From: Pseudomonadota bacterium
GTDB taxonomy: Bacteria > Pseudomonadota > Gammaproteobacteria > Burkholderiales > Burkholderiaceae_C
Direction of reading: 5' to 3'
Assembly: GCA_023396625.1 (NCBI GenBank)
Contig: JAEWVY010000195.1
Span: forward strand, 1-7,318
Length of the DNA stretch: 7,318 nt
Each line of letters opens with the position of its first letter. The stretch's first letter is position 1. Positions 6,366 to 7,318 of the stretch are shown one piece after another. Made by a program: the position numbers and the translations under genes. The notes under the pieces were generated by a model. That model worked only from the letters and a program-made list of their open reading frames with translations. It had not been told where the DNA came from and did no database searches.

Positions 6366-7318
6366 TCAGGTCCGGTTCGCCGCCAATCTGGCACGTTCGT
6401 GCAGCAAGGCTTGCTCGCGCGCATTGCCCGCCAGCCCCGCGGCAAGCTCGAACGCTTCGCGCGCCTCGTCATAGCGTCCGAGCTTTTCAAGCAAGTCCCC
6501 ACGCACGCTGGGCAGCCAGTGATAGTTTCGCATGGCCCGGTCCTCGAACAGCCTGTCGACAAGGGCCAGTCCCGCCGCGGGTCCCTGATCCATGGCCACG
6601 GCCACGGCGCGATTGAGCTCAACCACCGGCGACGCCGTCATCAGCGCGAGCTCGCCATAGAGCAAAGCGATCCGGTGCCAGTCTGTCTCGCCCGCATTGG
6701 GCGCTCGCGCATGGCACGCAGCGATGGCGGCCTGCAGGTAGTAAGGACCGGGGGATTGGGACCGCAGCAAGGCCTCGGCACGTGCAAGCGCGGCCAGTCC
6801 CCGGCGAATCAGCAGCATGTCCCACCGGCGCCGGTTTTGCGCTGCCAGCAGGACGGGGCGTCCCAGTTCGTCCGTGCGCGCGGCAAGGCGGGAAGCCTGG
6901 AATTCCATCAACGCCTGGAGGCCGTGGACCTCCCCCTGTTGAGGCAGCCGCTCGGCCAGTATGCGGCCCAGCCGCAAGGCTTCATTGCACAGCGTGGGGC
7001 GCATCCAATGGTTTCCGCTTGTGGCGGTGTAGCCTTCGTTGAAAATCAGATAGATCACTTCCAATACAGTTGCCAGTCGCTCGCCCAGGGCCGCGCCGTG
7101 CGGCACTTCGAACGGCACACGGGCCTCGCGGAGGCTGCGCTTGGCGCGCACGATGCGTTGTGCGATAGCCGGTTCGGGCATGAGAAAAGCTCGCGCGATC
7201 TCGTGGGTGGTGAGTCCTCCCAGCAATCTGAGGGTCAACGCAACCCGCGCCTCCTCCGAAAGGACCGGGTGACAGGCGGTGAAAATCAGGCGTAAAAGGT
7301 CATCACCCAGATCATCCT
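6366..7318 (-). CDS. ECF sigma factor of the ECF42/DUF6596 type, C-terminal part
   Basis: The first codons are beyond the window end; 316 residues are visible of an expected 400 or so, so region sigma2 is missing. The frame is open to base 7318 and begins DDLGDDLLRLIFTACHP, which joins directly to the rest, so the gene is cut by the window and not broken. Region sigma4 (visible residues about 20-64) has EEARVALTLRLLGGLTTHEI and QRIVRAKRSLREA. The long C-terminal extension has the DUF6596/TPR-like features: EVIYLIFNEGYTA, CNEALRLGRIL, YYLQAAIAACHA, ELNRAVAVAM, YHWLPSVRGDLLEKLGRYDEA. ECF42 factors carry this extension in place of a classical anti-sigma partner, and the gene normally sits next to one or more DGPF/YCII-like genes, which would lie beyond 7318. 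The regulon here is unknown. Control of the downstream exporter is possible but not shown. Confidence 0.92.
   Translation of the reverse strand, partial: DDLGDDLLRLIFTACHPVLSEEARVALTLRLLGGLTTHEIARAFLMPEPAIAQRIVRAKRSLREARVPFEVPHGAALGERLATVLEVIYLIFNEGYTATSGNHWMRPTLCNEALRLGRILAERLPQQGEVHGLQALMEFQASRLAARTDELGRPVLLAAQNRRRWDMLLIRRGLAALARAEALLRSQSPGPYYLQAAIAACHARAPNAGETDWHRIALLYGELALMTASPVVELNRAVAVAMDQGPAAGLALVDRLFEDRAMRNYHWLPSVRGDLLEKLGRYDEAREAFELAAGLAGNAREQALLHERARLAANRT

Noticed and set aside
6551..6567. GCCTGTCGACAAGGGCC inside the sigma gene, similar to the repeat
   Set aside because: It encodes a normal part of the conserved extension (ALVDRLF) and lacks both the stem pattern and the flank.
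6027..6608. Perfect 19-base inverted match between 6027-6045 and 6590-6608
   Set aside because: Both are low-complexity GGCCAC runs encoding His-Gly in one gene and Val-Ala in the other; most likely coincidence.
6165..7295. Plus-strand frame (376 codons) opposite the sigma factor
   Set aside because: The minus strand encodes clear sigma4 and DUF6596 features; the plus-strand product has none.

Overview
The window looks like a chromosomal segment of a GC-rich betaproteobacterium, most likely Burkholderiales and plausibly Comamonadaceae. The evidence is the high GC and GC-rich third positions, the propionate gene order, and a short palindromic repeat (TTCGACAGGCTCA core) that I associate with that group. 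The genus cannot be fixed from the sequence.

Minus strand, 4310 down to 1, is one run of five tightly packed genes: methylmalonyl-CoA mutase, a small membrane-anchored protein of unknown function, a single-domain GIY-YIG nuclease, the MeaB/ArgK GTPase that looks after the mutase, and the first 30 codons of the carboxyltransferase subunit of propionyl-CoA carboxylase. Together the recognisable enzymes convert propionyl-CoA to succinyl-CoA. The two middle genes are not propionate genes. The unknown gene is about 40 % GC in an approximately 67 % GC setting. Copies of a 27-base hairpin repeat sit at three of the four gene junctions, and two of these copies are read as the C-terminal tails of the nuclease and of MeaB.

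Plus strand, 4492 to 5127, is a GntR/FadR-type (FCD) regulator divergent from the mutase. The 181-base gap between them holds an AT-rich 9-base inverted repeat that is a good candidate operator for both promoters.

Minus strand, 7318 down to 5136, carries the C-terminal three quarters of an ECF42-type sigma factor with a TPR-like extension (running off the window), a 291-base gap with a doubtful small ORF, and a CDF zinc/cobalt/cadmium exporter with a His-rich N-terminus. The exporter and the GntR gene converge with only 8 bases between their stop codons.

Most of the window is ordinary metabolism. The part worth attention is the GIY-YIG nuclease placed among hairpin repeats whose stems vary in a compensatory way around a nearly invariant loop. 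This is what a site-specific single-strand nuclease and its genomic target repeats could look like.
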